DNA of 64,000 bases from Spirosoma sp. 48-14 (GTDB lineage: Bacteria; Bacteroidota; Bacteroidia; Cytophagales; Spirosomataceae). Positions 44,303 to 52,820 of this stretch are shown here, piece by piece; the stretch's first letter is position 1; every line of letters begins with the position of its first letter. The stretch is from NCBI RefSeq assembly GCF_001898575.1, contig NZ_MKUD01000006.1, positions 104,411 through 168,410 on the forward strand, read 5' to 3'. A program made the translations under genes and the position numbers. Under the pieces are notes generated by a model. The model was given only the letters and a program-made list of their open reading frames with translations. It had not been told where the DNA came from and ran no database searches.

Positions 44303-44515
44303 ATGACATTGGTGATAGAAATAAATGATCAACATAAAGTGCTGTTCGAAGAATTAGCTAAAGCACTTGGAGCAACTATTCAAGTAAGTGATGAGGCTTC
44401 TGATAATGAAGAGGCTGTATTAACGCGAATTGAAAGTGCTTATAAACAGGCTAAAGCAGACCAACGTGGGGAGATAGAATTAAGAACGCTAGACGATTTT
44501 CTTGAAACGCTCTAA
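44303..44515 (+). CDS. Antitoxin-like protein of a type II module
   Basis: A 70-residue protein. The start MTLVIEINDQHKVLFEELAKALG has the short strand plus helix pattern seen in many Bacteroidota antitoxins of RelE/ParE modules; the rest is acidic and helical (DEASDNEEAVLTRIESAY). It probably binds the toxin encoded 83 bases downstream and represses the shared promoter at 44248. No family is named with certainty. The gap before the toxin is longer than is usual for such pairs. Confidence 0.65.
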   Translation: MTLVIEINDQHKVLFEELAKALGATIQVSDEASDNEEAVLTRIESAYKQAKADQRGEIELRTLDDFLETL

Positions 44516-44598
44516 GTTATAAATAGGCACTTTTATATTAATCGTATAGAAAATCTTTTTGATCTCTAACTAGGTAGCTTTGTGAAAAATCAGGGCTA

Positions 44599-44937
44599 AT
44601 GGAGTACAAGGTTGTTATCACGAATGATTTTGCACGTGATGTAAAGCGTCTGGCGAAGAAATTTCCTTCTTTGAAAGATGATCTATTGGAATTACAAGAG
44701 TCGCTTAAAAAAGAACCAATACAAGGAGATTCGTTAGGGAAAAGTTGCTATAAAGTACGCTTGTCTATAAAAAGTAAAGGGAAAGGAAAATCAGGAGGTG
44801 GTAGGGTAATCACCAATGTTTTAGTTATCAAACAAAAGATATATCTTCTGGCGCTTTATGATAAGTCAGAAGTTTCAACGCTAACCGATACCAGAATTAG
44901 CGAATTGCTTGCCAATATTGAAGACGGCGAAGAGTAG
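44599..44937 (+). CDS. RelE/ParE-like toxin
   Basis: A 112-residue basic protein with the RelE/ParE pattern: MEYKVVITNDFARDVKRLAK at the N-terminus, LKDDLLELQESLKKEPIQGDSLG in the middle, and YKVRLSI...GRVITNVLVIKQKIYLLALYDKS at the core strands. The last phrase and ISELLANI near the end match mRNA-interferase toxins of the plasmid stabilisation type. It may also have a TAnnTTTG-like box of its own (TAGCTTTG at 44575-44582). Its target (mRNA on the ribosome or gyrase) cannot be told from the sequence. Confidence 0.75.
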   Translation: MEYKVVITNDFARDVKRLAKKFPSLKDDLLELQESLKKEPIQGDSLGKSCYKVRLSIKSKGKGKSGGGRVITNVLVIKQKIYLLALYDKSEVSTLTDTRISELLANIEDGEE

Positions 44938-44948
44938 TTAAATTTCTT

Positions 44949-45365
44949 CTACAAACGTACCAGCGTTCGGGTGGCAGTGGCAGGCTGATTGAAGCCTAGT
45001 TCAAAAAAGTTTTCGAGCCTTAGTTTACTGTCTTGTAGTTCAATGCGGTAGCCGGTTCGTTTGGACGAACTGGATAAAAGACTCTGCACCAGAATGGTAT
45101 CGCCCTGTAATTCGTACTGATAAAGGCCACTACCTATTTTCGGTAAAAGACTGCCGCTCGAATTAAGCTCTTTTCCACGGTCAACCCGGAGGGTATTGGG
45201 TAGGGGAGTGCCCTGATACAGCGGGTTAAAAATAACCGTGTCTCTACGGGTTGAGCTTTCGATCCAGACGCCGGTTAAGGTTTCGGGCGAAACGGTATCT
45301 GATGGTTTACAGGCCAGGAAACCAAGGCTGAGGAGCAGCGAAACGAACGTAGAGAGGGTGCGCAT
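44949..45365 (-). CDS. Lipoprotein of unknown function
   Basis: A 138-residue protein when started at the ATG at 45365 (MRTLSTFVSLLLSLGFLACKPS); an in-frame ATG at 45404 gives a worse signal. The lipobox FLAC is followed by KPSD, giving an SPII lipoprotein. The body is beta-rich with GVWIESSTRRDTVIF and LRVDRG, similar to short lipocalin-like lipoproteins of Bacteroidota. It is convergent with the toxin gene, with 11 bases between stops. Confidence 0.7.
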   Translation of the reverse strand: MRTLSTFVSLLLSLGFLACKPSDTVSPETLTGVWIESSTRRDTVIFNPLYQGTPLPNTLRVDRGKELNSSGSLLPKIGSGLYQYELQGDTILVQSLLSSSSKRTGYRIELQDSKLRLENFFELGFNQPATATRTLVRL

Positions 45366-45617
45366 AAGGAGGGCTATTTTCGAAATAGACTCAGCTTGTG
45401 GCATCAGGGTTGGAAAAGAGTGAAAAATTGTTGCCCCATATCAATACTGAACCCTCGCTGGATTAGTGAATTGGCCGGGTTTTTATGCCAGTTATTAACT
45501 CATCAAAGCCGTTCGTTCATTGGGTATACATTGGTAGCGGCCTTTGTATGCATTTTTGTGTAAGGGTCTTTGCTTACGTGTTAGGCATGATTCGTACTCT
45601 TTAGATTCCATTCACAA

Positions 45618-46697
45618 ATGTTTGGTTATATTTTCTTCTTTCTGACCGCCTGCTTTTATATTGGTCTGGCCATGGTGACGGCCTCCAAACCCAATCTTAG
45701 TGGCGAAAATGCAATGGGGCATGGTTTGGCATTGTTCTTTTTGGGAGCAGGCTTTGCCCTAATGAGTCTGGCACTGGTTATTTCGATTAGTGTCGGTGGT
45801 GGATTCAACTGGATTTCGCAGGATAGCGGTACACGCCTACTTGTTGGGTTACTGACCTGGCTGGTTGTAGCCTTAACCACCTTCTGTTGTGCGGTTTTTA
45901 AATGGGAATGGTACAATGATACGCTGTACCCGGAGTTTTTACACTGGCTGGCCGTTCGTAATGGGCAGTTGTGGCTATCGCTGCCTTGGTTAATAGCCTG
46001 TGCACTTTCGCTCAATACCACCTGGCAGTCAACCGCTTCTCCCTATGCCTTTAAACTGCCCTTCTGGTTTGCGCTATGCGTAGGTGTCGTATATAGCGGT
46101 GGGTTATTGATTGGCTACCTTCGTGAATCGGCTAAATCGGCTCAAACTTACGCAGCAGAAGAGAGTGCGCAGCGTGATCAGTGGCACCAGCAAACGTTGG
46201 ATGAAATTGCCAGACAACAACCGACCGACCCTATCATTAATTTGTTGAGCCATGCGAATCGCTTTCGGGACGACGATGTTCGGGAAGCTGCTCTTGAAAA
46301 GATTAAGGCCCACCCGAATTGGGAAGCCGAAATTCTGGCCTTACTGAAAGATGGACGATCGTATCGGGAAGTATATGATTTCTTGGATGGTAATCGGGTT
46401 GAGCATCCTGACCAGTTTGCGGAACCGCTGAACCAGAGTGTTTTGTGGCTGGCCGACAACATAAAAGAGGAAATTAAAGACAGCAATAACCTTCAGCACT
46501 GGAGTTTCGATATGTATGGTATCGATAAAGTGCTACGAGTTATAGACGATCAGTTTATGAATCAGGGAGTCGATTTCTATCCGAGTATTGTCAGGCTAAA
46601 GCAGGCGTTGGATACCACACCCCCTGAACGATTCAAAGGGGTTCGATTCTCGATAGCTGGGGAGGTAGACCGATGGCTTAAAAGCCACAGGAAATAG
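45618..46697 (+). CDS. Membrane protein with four helices and a HEAT-like C-terminal part
   Basis: A 359-residue protein. Hydrophobic segments lie near residues 2-20, 33-58, 73-92, 111-127 and 145-166, so four or five membrane helices. The C-terminal half from about 185 is soluble and helical, with RFRDDDVREAALEKIKAHPN near 213-232 resembling a HEAT or armadillo-type repeat. No family is recognised. It lies alone between the lipoprotein and an ATP-grasp gene in the opposite direction, with a palindrome in the gap to the latter. Confidence 0.65.
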   Translation: MFGYIFFFLTACFYIGLAMVTASKPNLSGENAMGHGLALFFLGAGFALMSLALVISISVGGGFNWISQDSGTRLLVGLLTWLVVALTTFCCAVFKWEWYNDTLYPEFLHWLAVRNGQLWLSLPWLIACALSLNTTWQSTASPYAFKLPFWFALCVGVVYSGGLLIGYLRESAKSAQTYAAEESAQRDQWHQQTLDEIARQQPTDPIINLLSHANRFRDDDVREAALEKIKAHPNWEAEILALLKDGRSYREVYDFLDGNRVEHPDQFAEPLNQSVLWLADNIKEEIKDSNNLQHWSFDMYGIDKVLRVIDDQFMNQGVDFYPSIVRLKQALDTTPPERFKGVRFSIAGEVDRWLKSHRK

Positions 46698-46717
46698 CTT
46701 GATTGCCGCTTGGTAAG

Positions 46718-46767
46718 CATCTTTCCGAGCGTGTTAAACAGAAATGCTCGACACGCTCGGAAAGATG
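46718..46767. repeat. Perfect 17-bp inverted repeat between convergent genes
   Basis: The arms 46718-46734 and 46751-46767 (CATCTTTCCGAGCGTGT and complement) are separated by 16 bases. The location between convergent stops, with AT-rich flanks, fits a bidirectional terminator-like hairpin; there is no pure T run. Confidence 0.85.
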
Positions 46768-46774
46768 AAATTTA

Positions 46775-47848
46775 TTATTTTTTCGCCTTTTTAGGCTTAC
46801 TTTCTTTGGTGTCAGCCTTTTTCTCTGGTTCAGGCGCTTCTTGGGTCTTCGCTGCTTTAGCGGCCTTAGGCGCTGAGGCTGGTGTAGCTTCCGAACCAAT
46901 AACCGATCCTCTGACGAACGTTCCCCAAGTCAGGTTATCGCCCCCTTTCTGTGCTTTTTTAGCCCGCTCGATGGCCATATTGGCAGCCGCTTCAACAACC
47001 CAGTCAAAGTTTTCCTGCCCTACCGAGTGGACATCGGCATCGGGAGCGGGATTGCAGAAGTCGATGGCAATGGGGATACCGTCACGAACCGCAAATTCGA
47101 CCGTGTTGAAGTCGTAACCCAGGCCGTGATTTAGTTTCAGCACATAGTCGTGCATGGTAGCCAGTAGCTTCTTACCGGCATCGCCGGTCGTTTTCATCTC
47201 GGCGGCATACCGCAGATGGTGCGGATTACGAGGTTCATACGGCATAATTCGTACGTCTTTCCCGCCAATGCAATAACAGCGGAAATAGTCGGTAAAGTCG
47301 ATGGCTTCCTGATAGAGCATTACCAACTGACCTGTTTCGTCGTAGGCTTTGAACATCTGCTCAGGATTATCCACTTTGTACACACTTTTCCAACCCCCGC
47401 CCGCATGAGGTTTCATGAATGCCGGAAAACCAATATGGTTGAAAATGGCATCCCAGTTCATATGCCGCAGATTGCGAAACGAATTATGATTCGTATCGTC
47501 CGGCCGCTCCTTGGAAGGCAGCAAAATGGTTTTAGGAACGGGTACCCCCAACTGGACGGCCAGCGCATTGTTGAAAAACTTCTCGTCGGCGCTCCACCAG
47601 AACGGGTTATTCACAACAGCAGTACCCGTTAGGGCTGCATTTTTCAGAAACGCCTTATAGAAAGGCACATCTTGTGAAATCCGGTCGATGATGACCGCGT
47701 AGTCGGTGGGAACGCTCTGTTCAACCTGCTCGATGGAAACAAATTCGGCCGGGAATGCACTTTGCTTTTCATTAACACGGTCGACAAATGCCTGTGGGAA
47801 GGTGTTTTCCTGGCCGAACAGGATGCCTATTTTGGTTTTCTTGCTCAT
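46775..47848 (-). CDS. ATP-grasp domain protein with Lys-rich tail
   Basis: A 357-residue protein starting at the ATG at 47848 (MSKKTKIGILFGQEN); twelve residues of upstream frame are ignored. It has an N-terminal Rossmann-like part, then an ATP-grasp fold: FPAFMKPHAGGGWKSVYKV near 185-203 (nucleotide-binding Lys and Gly loop), and DFNTVEFAVRDGIPIAIDFCNPAPDADV near 270-297 (metal-binding Glu/Asp/Asn). This resembles RimK/D-Ala-D-Ala-ligase-type enzymes that make peptide-like bonds. The final 45 residues are Ala/Pro/Lys rich (KAAKAAKTQEAPEPEKK, KPKKAKK). The product is unknown. The gene has no co-oriented partner; an adjacent ligase operon is at 9-12 kb. Confidence 0.8.
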   Translation of the reverse strand: MSKKTKIGILFGQENTFPQAFVDRVNEKQSAFPAEFVSIEQVEQSVPTDYAVIIDRISQDVPFYKAFLKNAALTGTAVVNNPFWWSADEKFFNNALAVQLGVPVPKTILLPSKERPDDTNHNSFRNLRHMNWDAIFNHIGFPAFMKPHAGGGWKSVYKVDNPEQMFKAYDETGQLVMLYQEAIDFTDYFRCYCIGGKDVRIMPYEPRNPHHLRYAAEMKTTGDAGKKLLATMHDYVLKLNHGLGYDFNTVEFAVRDGIPIAIDFCNPAPDADVHSVGQENFDWVVEAAANMAIERAKKAQKGGDNLTWGTFVRGSVIGSEATPASAPKAAKAAKTQEAPEPEKKADTKESKPKKAKK

Positions 47849-48087
47849 AGTGAAACGGTTACTTGCTGAATAAAGTGATAACAAAGAACCTGATTGTCTG
47901 TTTCGTTATGATGGCAAGTTGCGGTTGTTTTTCATCAAAAACAAAAAAGCACGAACAGGAAGAACGGTAGCTTTCAGAAAGGCTGGAATGAATAATTGGC
48001 TAATAAAATTCTCAACCAAACTATCTACTAATGTCGGCTCGTTTTCAGTGAATTAGTTTGTCCAAAGCCAAAAACGACCAATGTAGA

Positions 48088-48531
48088 TTAGATAAGTGTT
48101 TTTAGATGATGTTCCATATGAAGGACATAGTCATCAAAAAGCCATTGTAATGTTTTAGCCCCTGCTTGTGTCGTTGCTGGTAGTTGAATTGGGGTTGATA
48201 AGGTGGTAGCCGACATGGCTTCGATCACGTAACCAATCTGTAGGTTCAAACTGCTCCAGAGCGTCAGCAAATGAGATAGGGGCAAGTCCTGATACTGGTT
48301 AGCTCTGACCAGTTCATCCTGATTATACGGCAGAATCGGATACGGCCCGTCGGCAAACTGGCCATCGGTGAACCGTTTCAGATTGTTTATGGCCGAATCG
48401 ATCAGGTGGCCCAATACCTGCTTGCGCGACCATTTGCCGGGAAGGTGTCGGGAGAGTTCCTGTTCGGGTAGTGCGCGGAGTAGAGGGGGTACATCGTCAA
48501 TATGCCTGCGGAGTCGATCAAGTGTGTGCAT
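48088..48531 (-). CDS. DinB-family protein
   Basis: A 147-residue four-helix protein. The three metal-ligand His are seen at VLGHLIDSAINNLKRF near residue 43-58 and at DDYVLHMEHHLKTLI near the C-terminus. It resembles DUF1572/DinB_2 proteins, whose substrate is mostly unknown. It differs in sequence from the DinB protein at 7041-7556. Its start at 48531 is close to a palindromic element at 48541-48588, upstream of the gene. Confidence 0.8.
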   Translation of the reverse strand: MHTLDRLRRHIDDVPPLLRALPEQELSRHLPGKWSRKQVLGHLIDSAINNLKRFTDGQFADGPYPILPYNQDELVRANQYQDLPLSHLLTLWSSLNLQIGYVIEAMSATTLSTPIQLPATTQAGAKTLQWLFDDYVLHMEHHLKTLI

Positions 48532-48540
48532 ACAAGTAAA

Positions 48541-48588
48541 GCGGCTGGAAAGCCGCTGCTGATAAATAGAAAGCGGCTTTCCAGCCGC
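48541..48588. repeat. Nested inverted repeat (GCGGCTGGAAAGCCGCT)
   Basis: The two 17-base arms, 48541-48557 and 48572-48588, are exact complements. Each arm is also nearly a palindrome by itself (GCGGCT-GGAA-AGCCGC). It can form one long stem or two small hairpins. It lies between the DinB and esterase genes. Confidence 0.9.
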
Positions 48589-48593
48589 CTTAC

Positions 48594-49379
48594 TCAGATC
48601 ATGCTTAAGTACCTTGGAAACTGATCTTTCCAGACAGGCCAGTCGTGATTTCCCCAGGGGGTTACGTCGAGCCGGTGCCGAATTCCTTTCCGACTCAGAA
48701 TCCCCGACATCTGATAATTGTCATCTTTACAGAAATCGTATTCTGAGGTACCCAGCACGATATTCATGTGGTAGAATTCATCGTTGTGCGCGTTGGGCAG
48801 AAAATCAGGCGGATTGTTGTAATAGACGTTATCATCATAATACCCGCCCAGAAACGATTTGATATTGAAAGCAGCGCCCATTGTGAGCAGGTGTCCCACT
48901 TGCTCTGGATGACGAAAGGCAAAATTCAGCGCGTGATACCCCCCAAACGACGCCCCCGAAACGCCAATCTTCCGAACATTGCACTCACGCTGTATGCCCG
49001 GAACGAGTTCTTCATGAAGAAAACGGTCGTAAAGAACATGGTTCCAAATCCTTGTGCCGGGATGCAGGTGTTTGGCATACCAACTGTCGCGGTCGATACT
49101 GTCGATGCAGAATAGTTTGACCTTTCCGGTTTCGACAAACCACCGGGCTGTTTCGGTCAGACCAAAATCTTTGTATTCATAATAATGGCCCATAGAGGTT
49201 GGAAATAGCAGAATCGGGTAGCCCCAGTTGCCGTATACCAGCATCTCAATATCACGGCCGAGGTGATGCGAATACCATTTGCGATAATCTTCCTGCACGT
49301 TAGTAGTGGGTTGATGAAACTCAATAAAAATTGGTTGAAAATAGGACAAATCACCGTCTCCGGCAAAAAACAAAGCCAC
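48594..49379 (-). CDS. Esterase-family alpha/beta hydrolase
   Basis: A 261-residue protein of the esterase D/putative esterase family (PF00756 type). GVSGASFGGYHALNFAFRHP near residue 120-139 holds the nucleophile Ser in a G-x-S-x-G setting. The block NHVLYDRFLHEELVPGIQRE precedes it, and WGNHDWPVWKDQFPRYL near the end holds the catalytic His. The first codon in this frame is GTG at 49379 and the exact start is unsure, since the family usually begins nearer EDYRKWYSHHLGRDIEML. It has no signal peptide. It is divergent from another esterase, separated by 32 bases. Confidence 0.8.
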   Translation of the reverse strand: MALFFAGDGDLSYFQPIFIEFHQPTTNVQEDYRKWYSHHLGRDIEMLVYGNWGYPILLFPTSMGHYYEYKDFGLTETARWFVETGKVKLFCIDSIDRDSWYAKHLHPGTRIWNHVLYDRFLHEELVPGIQRECNVRKIGVSGASFGGYHALNFAFRHPEQVGHLLTMGAAFNIKSFLGGYYDDNVYYNNPPDFLPNAHNDEFYHMNIVLGTSEYDFCKDDNYQMSGILSRKGIRHRLDVTPWGNHDWPVWKDQFPRYLSMI

Positions 49380-49411
49380 TGGTATCGAAAAAATTAGCTA
49401 CTTTGTGAATT

Positions 49412-50299
49412 GTGATCACTACACTTCTGGCTTTTTTTGTGCTTATGGCTGACTCTATACCGGCCCTTTCTTACGCCGAACATGCCACCGTAACGGTTCG
49501 GCGCGATGATTCGTTACATTCCGTTCCACTCAATCGAACGGTTCGTCTGGATGTTGTGCTTCCGCCCGGCTACGAGACTTCCCAACAAGCCTATCCGGTA
49601 TTGTACATGAACGATGGCCAGGATCTGGAACGCCTGAGAATGACGGCTATTCTGGATTCGCTGTATCAAAAACGGGCGATTCGTCCCTTTGTTCTGGTGG
49701 CTATTCATGCGAGCGACCGGATTCAGGAGTATGGCACGGCAGCGCAGGCCGATTACATGCAGCGAGGGAGTAAGGCTGGTTTGTATACCGATTTTGTTCT
49801 GACCGAGTTAATACCGTACGTTAAAAAACATTATCGCATCCATACCGATCCGGTAAGTTCCGTGTTTGCGGGTTTCTCACTGGGTGGGTTATCGGCCTTT
49901 GACATCGTATTTCATCATCCTGATCAGTTTTCAAAAGCGGGCGTATTTTCGGGATCGTTCTGGTGGCGGAGTAAAAGTACGGCCGATGGCTATCGGGACG
50001 AAACCGACCGGATCATGCATGATCTGGTCCGGAAAGGTTCTTACCATAAATCGCTCAAATTCTGGTTCGAAACCGGCACGGAAGACGAAACCAGCGACCG
50101 AAATAACAACGGCGTCATCGACTCTATTGACGATACACTCGATCTGATCAGCGAGCTTGTCAAAAAAGGATACACCTATTCGGCAGGATCGAAATTGTCC
50201 GACATACGGTATGTAGAGATTAAAGGCGGCAAGCATAATCAGGAAACCTGGAGCGAAATCATGCCCGATTTCCTGACCTGGGCTTTTGCGAAAGAGTGA
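49412..50299 (+). CDS. Secreted esterase-family alpha/beta hydrolase
   Basis: A 295-residue enzyme starting with GTG at 49412, with a signal peptide (MITTLLAFFVLMADSIPALS). The nucleophile motif GFSLGG has its Ser at residue 156, and the core phrases YPVLYMNDGQDLERLRM and HYRIHTDPVSSVFAGFSLG fit the PF00756 esterase family with enterochelin-esterase-like folds. The catalytic His is likely in the late GGKHNQETWSE near 275. A calcium-type DRNNNGVIDSIDD segment (about 228-241) resembles an EF-hand loop. The substrate is unknown; it is divergent from the gene at 48594. Confidence 0.85.
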   Translation: MITTLLAFFVLMADSIPALSYAEHATVTVRRDDSLHSVPLNRTVRLDVVLPPGYETSQQAYPVLYMNDGQDLERLRMTAILDSLYQKRAIRPFVLVAIHASDRIQEYGTAAQADYMQRGSKAGLYTDFVLTELIPYVKKHYRIHTDPVSSVFAGFSLGGLSAFDIVFHHPDQFSKAGVFSGSFWWRSKSTADGYRDETDRIMHDLVRKGSYHKSLKFWFETGTEDETSDRNNNGVIDSIDDTLDLISELVKKGYTYSAGSKLSDIRYVEIKGGKHNQETWSEIMPDFLTWAFAKE

Positions 50300-50369
50300 A
50301 AGAGTGGAGTGGTGTACAGGTGAACGGCTTTGGCAAAAGACGGGATAAATTTGGTAGCTTGCGCTTACT

Positions 50370-51194
50370 ATGAAAATATTACTGATTACCAATCTGTTGG
50401 CAGTTAGCGCCTTACTGGCGTTTAAAAGCCCTGACTTGCCGATTATACCAGGTACGTCTACAACTGCCGGAGGCTACAAACTTGTCTGGTCGGATGAATT
50501 TACTGAACCGGGTTTGCCCGATTCAACCAAATGGGGTTATGAAGTTGGGGGAAATGGCTGGGGAAATAATGAACTTCAATACTATACGGCCCGACGCTCT
50601 GAAAATGCCCGGATCGAAAATGGGAAACTGATTATCGAAGCACGCAAAGAAGCTTGGGAAGGTAAAAACTACACGTCGGCCCGGCTGGTTACGAAGGGAA
50701 AAGTAGAGTGGAAGCATGGCCGAATTGAGGCATTGGCGAAGTTGCCTACGGGCCGTGGTACCTGGCCTGCCATCTGGATGCTCGGGTCCGATATTTCGAA
50801 AGTAGGCTGGCCTCGCTGTGGCGAAATAGACATCATGGAACATGTTGGGTTCGATGAGGGCGTTGTTCACGGAACTATCCATACCGAAGCCTATAATCAC
50901 GGGAAGAAAACGCAGAAGGGGCAGGAGGTAATCGTAAAAAATGTAGGCACCGATTTTCACCTATATGCCATTGAATGGACGGCCGATAAAATTGATTTCT
51001 TCGTCGACAATCAAAAATACTATACCGTTGAGAAGGCTACGTTAGGTAGCGAAATAGCCCAGTGGCCGTTCGAACAGCCGTTTTTCCTGATTCTGAATAT
51101 GGCCGTTGGGGGCAATTGGGGCGGACAGAAAGGTGTTGACGAGAACATCTGGCCTCAACGGATGGAAGTCGACTACGTGCGGGTATATCAATAG
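50370..51194 (+). CDS. GH16-family glycoside hydrolase (putative beta-glucanase)
   Basis: A 274-residue secreted enzyme. The signal region (about residues 1-18) has no clear lipobox. The GH16 active site E-I-D-I-M-E is at residues 152-157, with Glu152 as nucleophile, Asp154 and Glu157 as acid/base. WSDEFTEPGLPDSTKWGYEV near 36-55, YTSARLVTKGKVEW and FFLILNMAVGGNWGG are further family blocks. GH16 enzymes of this type cleave laminarin, lichenan or related beta-1,3(4)-glucans. No SusCD-type transporter or sensor lies nearby, so it is not part of a complete utilisation locus in this window. Confidence 0.9.
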   Translation: MKILLITNLLAVSALLAFKSPDLPIIPGTSTTAGGYKLVWSDEFTEPGLPDSTKWGYEVGGNGWGNNELQYYTARRSENARIENGKLIIEARKEAWEGKNYTSARLVTKGKVEWKHGRIEALAKLPTGRGTWPAIWMLGSDISKVGWPRCGEIDIMEHVGFDEGVVHGTIHTEAYNHGKKTQKGQEVIVKNVGTDFHLYAIEWTADKIDFFVDNQKYYTVEKATLGSEIAQWPFEQPFFLILNMAVGGNWGGQKGVDENIWPQRMEVDYVRVYQ

Positions 51195-51201
51195 GGGTGA
51201 G

Positions 51202-51217
51202 TCCCATGATTATGGGA
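51202..51217 (+). promoter_or_regulatory. Operator-like dyad, site C (TCCC-N8-GGGA)
   Basis: TCCC at 51202-51205 and GGGA at 51214-51217, spaced by 8 bases, lie 99 bases before the start at 51316. The GGG begins 28 bases before the TACTTTTG box at 51242. Two near-identical sites (53956 and 57115) have the same layout. Confidence 0.55.
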
Positions 51218-51241
51218 TTGGAATGGAGGAGGAGGGAATTG

Positions 51242-51249
51242 TACTTTTG
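51242..51249 (+). promoter_or_regulatory. -7 box TACTTTTG for the 51316 operon
   Basis: TACTTTTG matches the Bacteroidota TAnnTTTG consensus. A weak -33 box (ATTG at 51217-51220) overlaps the last base of the dyad, as expected for an activator-dependent promoter. Confidence 0.55.
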
Positions 51250-51315
51250 TAAGCTATAATTAGTTACGTTTTTTATACATCTCTAAATCTATTCACCTTT
51301 TTCCTGAACGACTCC

Positions 51316-52152
51316 ATGGCCCACTCTTATCCTGTCTCATTTCCCAATTTGTCTGATCCTCGCTATGCGCCTGAAGAAGGCTTATTCGCTGTACACGAAG
51401 GGGAAAAATCGCCTATTGATCCTACTTCCTGTATTGCTAATTTTAATCAAATAGTTGGCCAGCGAGGCTACAGACAGGTTCCTTTTTTTATTTCTAAGGC
51501 TGACTGGAAGCAAATTCTGAACCCAATGAATATATTTCCAGGTCAATTTCCGAAGGGCTCCGAGACGTTATATGCTATAGCTTTTTGTTATTGTATTGGC
51601 GATGGAAAGCCAGAGCATGATTTTGCTTATTTACGGTTACGCCTGATTTTTGCTAAACCTACTAAGCCTAAACCGCTTGGGTCTGGTTTGGGAATAGGTC
51701 ATCAGTTAGATTTGTCTTACCCAGATTTACCTGCACATGTGTATACGTCGCCTATCGGCCGCACAACGAAAGCAGCGTCAGGCATAAGTGCTTTCCAGTG
51801 GCTCGTAGACAGTGGCTCGGTTCTTGAAGTTGGGCAAGATGTTGATCGTTGGTCAGGTCGATTTCATGATACTTACTTCCCTAAAACCGAACCTTTAGCC
51901 AAGCCTCCAACTTATCAATACTATGAGGGAAATATTGTTGGGAAAAAACGACTTCAGGATATTTTTGATCGTGAAGTAATTAAAGGAAAGAAGGACGGGA
52001 TAACTATACAATTTGCGTACGACGATTTGAGGAAAAAAATTTTCCTGGTATTTAGTATAAACCCAACTTACACTACCCTAGGCGTAGACGATCCATTGAA
52101 ATGTCCGCCACATCCTACAAATGTCTGTGCCCCCGCGAATTTCGCGGAGTGA
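51316..52152 (+). CDS. Hypothetical protein, first gene of a sensor-kinase operon
   Basis: A 278-residue soluble protein of no recognised family. It is Pro- and Gly-rich in places, with no signal peptide or membrane segment. Phrases such as FPNLSDPRYAPEEGLFAVHE, FAYLRLRLIFAKP and KKDGITIQFAYDDLRKKIFL suggest a beta-rich fold. It lies 23 bases before a small membrane protein and is in front of the histidine kinase gene, so the three are probably co-transcribed from the promoter with the dyad at 51202. A sensory or accessory role in the kinase pathway is inferred only from position. Confidence 0.55.
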   Translation: MAHSYPVSFPNLSDPRYAPEEGLFAVHEGEKSPIDPTSCIANFNQIVGQRGYRQVPFFISKADWKQILNPMNIFPGQFPKGSETLYAIAFCYCIGDGKPEHDFAYLRLRLIFAKPTKPKPLGSGLGIGHQLDLSYPDLPAHVYTSPIGRTTKAASGISAFQWLVDSGSVLEVGQDVDRWSGRFHDTYFPKTEPLAKPPTYQYYEGNIVGKKRLQDIFDREVIKGKKDGITIQFAYDDLRKKIFLVFSINPTYTTLGVDDPLKCPPHPTNVCAPANFAE

Positions 52153-52175
52153 TAATTTAGCTCCGTTGCATCGTC

Positions 52176-52820
52176 ATGGACCTTTCCGGTGTTTATTTTG
52201 TTAGTTTCTATCTGCAAATGGCATCCTATATCCTGCCTATTTGGGTAGGGTATAGGCATCGGGCATATTTCGACCCGTTGTTACGCATTTTTTTTCTTTC
52301 AATTTTTCTTTCATTTGTTATCGATTGTACGTCCTGGGTCTTAGTTCAATTCGCACTTCATAATCATTATCTGGATTATTTTTTTAGTTTGAATTTATTC
52401 CTAACGAAAATTTACATTTTCAGAGGCTTTATTCAACAGACAACTTATCGGCAAATTGTTTTTTTCTCAGGCATCGCTATCCTGCCATTATTTTTTATTG
52501 ATTTTTTCTGGGGGGCAGGAGCAGGGCATCATAACGCCTTTTCAGGAACTGTAGCCAATATGTGGATTACGCTGGTGACGATTTATGGAATGAGACAGTT
52601 AATTCTGACAATAGCCTCACCACTGAATCAACAGCCTTTTTTCTGGATATTTCTGGGTATATTGATCAAGCGCATTTTCACGCTTCCCGATAGTTTATTC
52701 TCTGATTATATCCTGACCGTTTCGGTTTCGGCCGCTTATATTTTGTATTCGTTTACATACCTGATAAGTGTAGTAGAAAATATGCTTTATGCCCGTGGCC
52801 TTTACTATGCTAAAAAATAA
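52176..52820 (+). CDS. Small polytopic membrane protein
   Basis: A 214-residue very hydrophobic protein with about six membrane helices (near residues 4-22, 36-58, 66-84, 88-106, 125-145 and 175-205) and few polar loops. No family is recognised. It overlaps the start of the histidine kinase gene by 14 bases, so translation of the two is probably coupled. It may sense or transmit a membrane signal to that kinase (inference). Confidence 0.6.
   Translation: MDLSGVYFVSFYLQMASYILPIWVGYRHRAYFDPLLRIFFLSIFLSFVIDCTSWVLVQFALHNHYLDYFFSLNLFLTKIYIFRGFIQQTTYRQIVFFSGIAILPLFFIDFFWGAGAGHHNAFSGTVANMWITLVTIYGMRQLILTIASPLNQQPFFWIFLGILIKRIFTLPDSLFSDYILTVSVSAAYILYSFTYLISVVENMLYARGLYYAKK

Noticed and set aside
43959..44309. 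A 116-residue minus-strand frame over the small acidic gene and the antitoxin promoter
   Set aside because: It overlaps a better plus-strand gene and the TAnnTTTG promoter, and shows no family features.
50346..50353. TAAATTTG as the promoter of the GH16 gene
   Set aside because: It matches TAnnTTTG but is only 16 bases from the ATG and the nearest TTTG is 13 bases upstream, too close for the usual spacing.
49412..51194. GH16 enzyme and secreted esterase as part of a polysaccharide utilisation locus
   Set aside because: No SusC/SusD-type genes or linked sensor is present, so a full locus cannot be supported.
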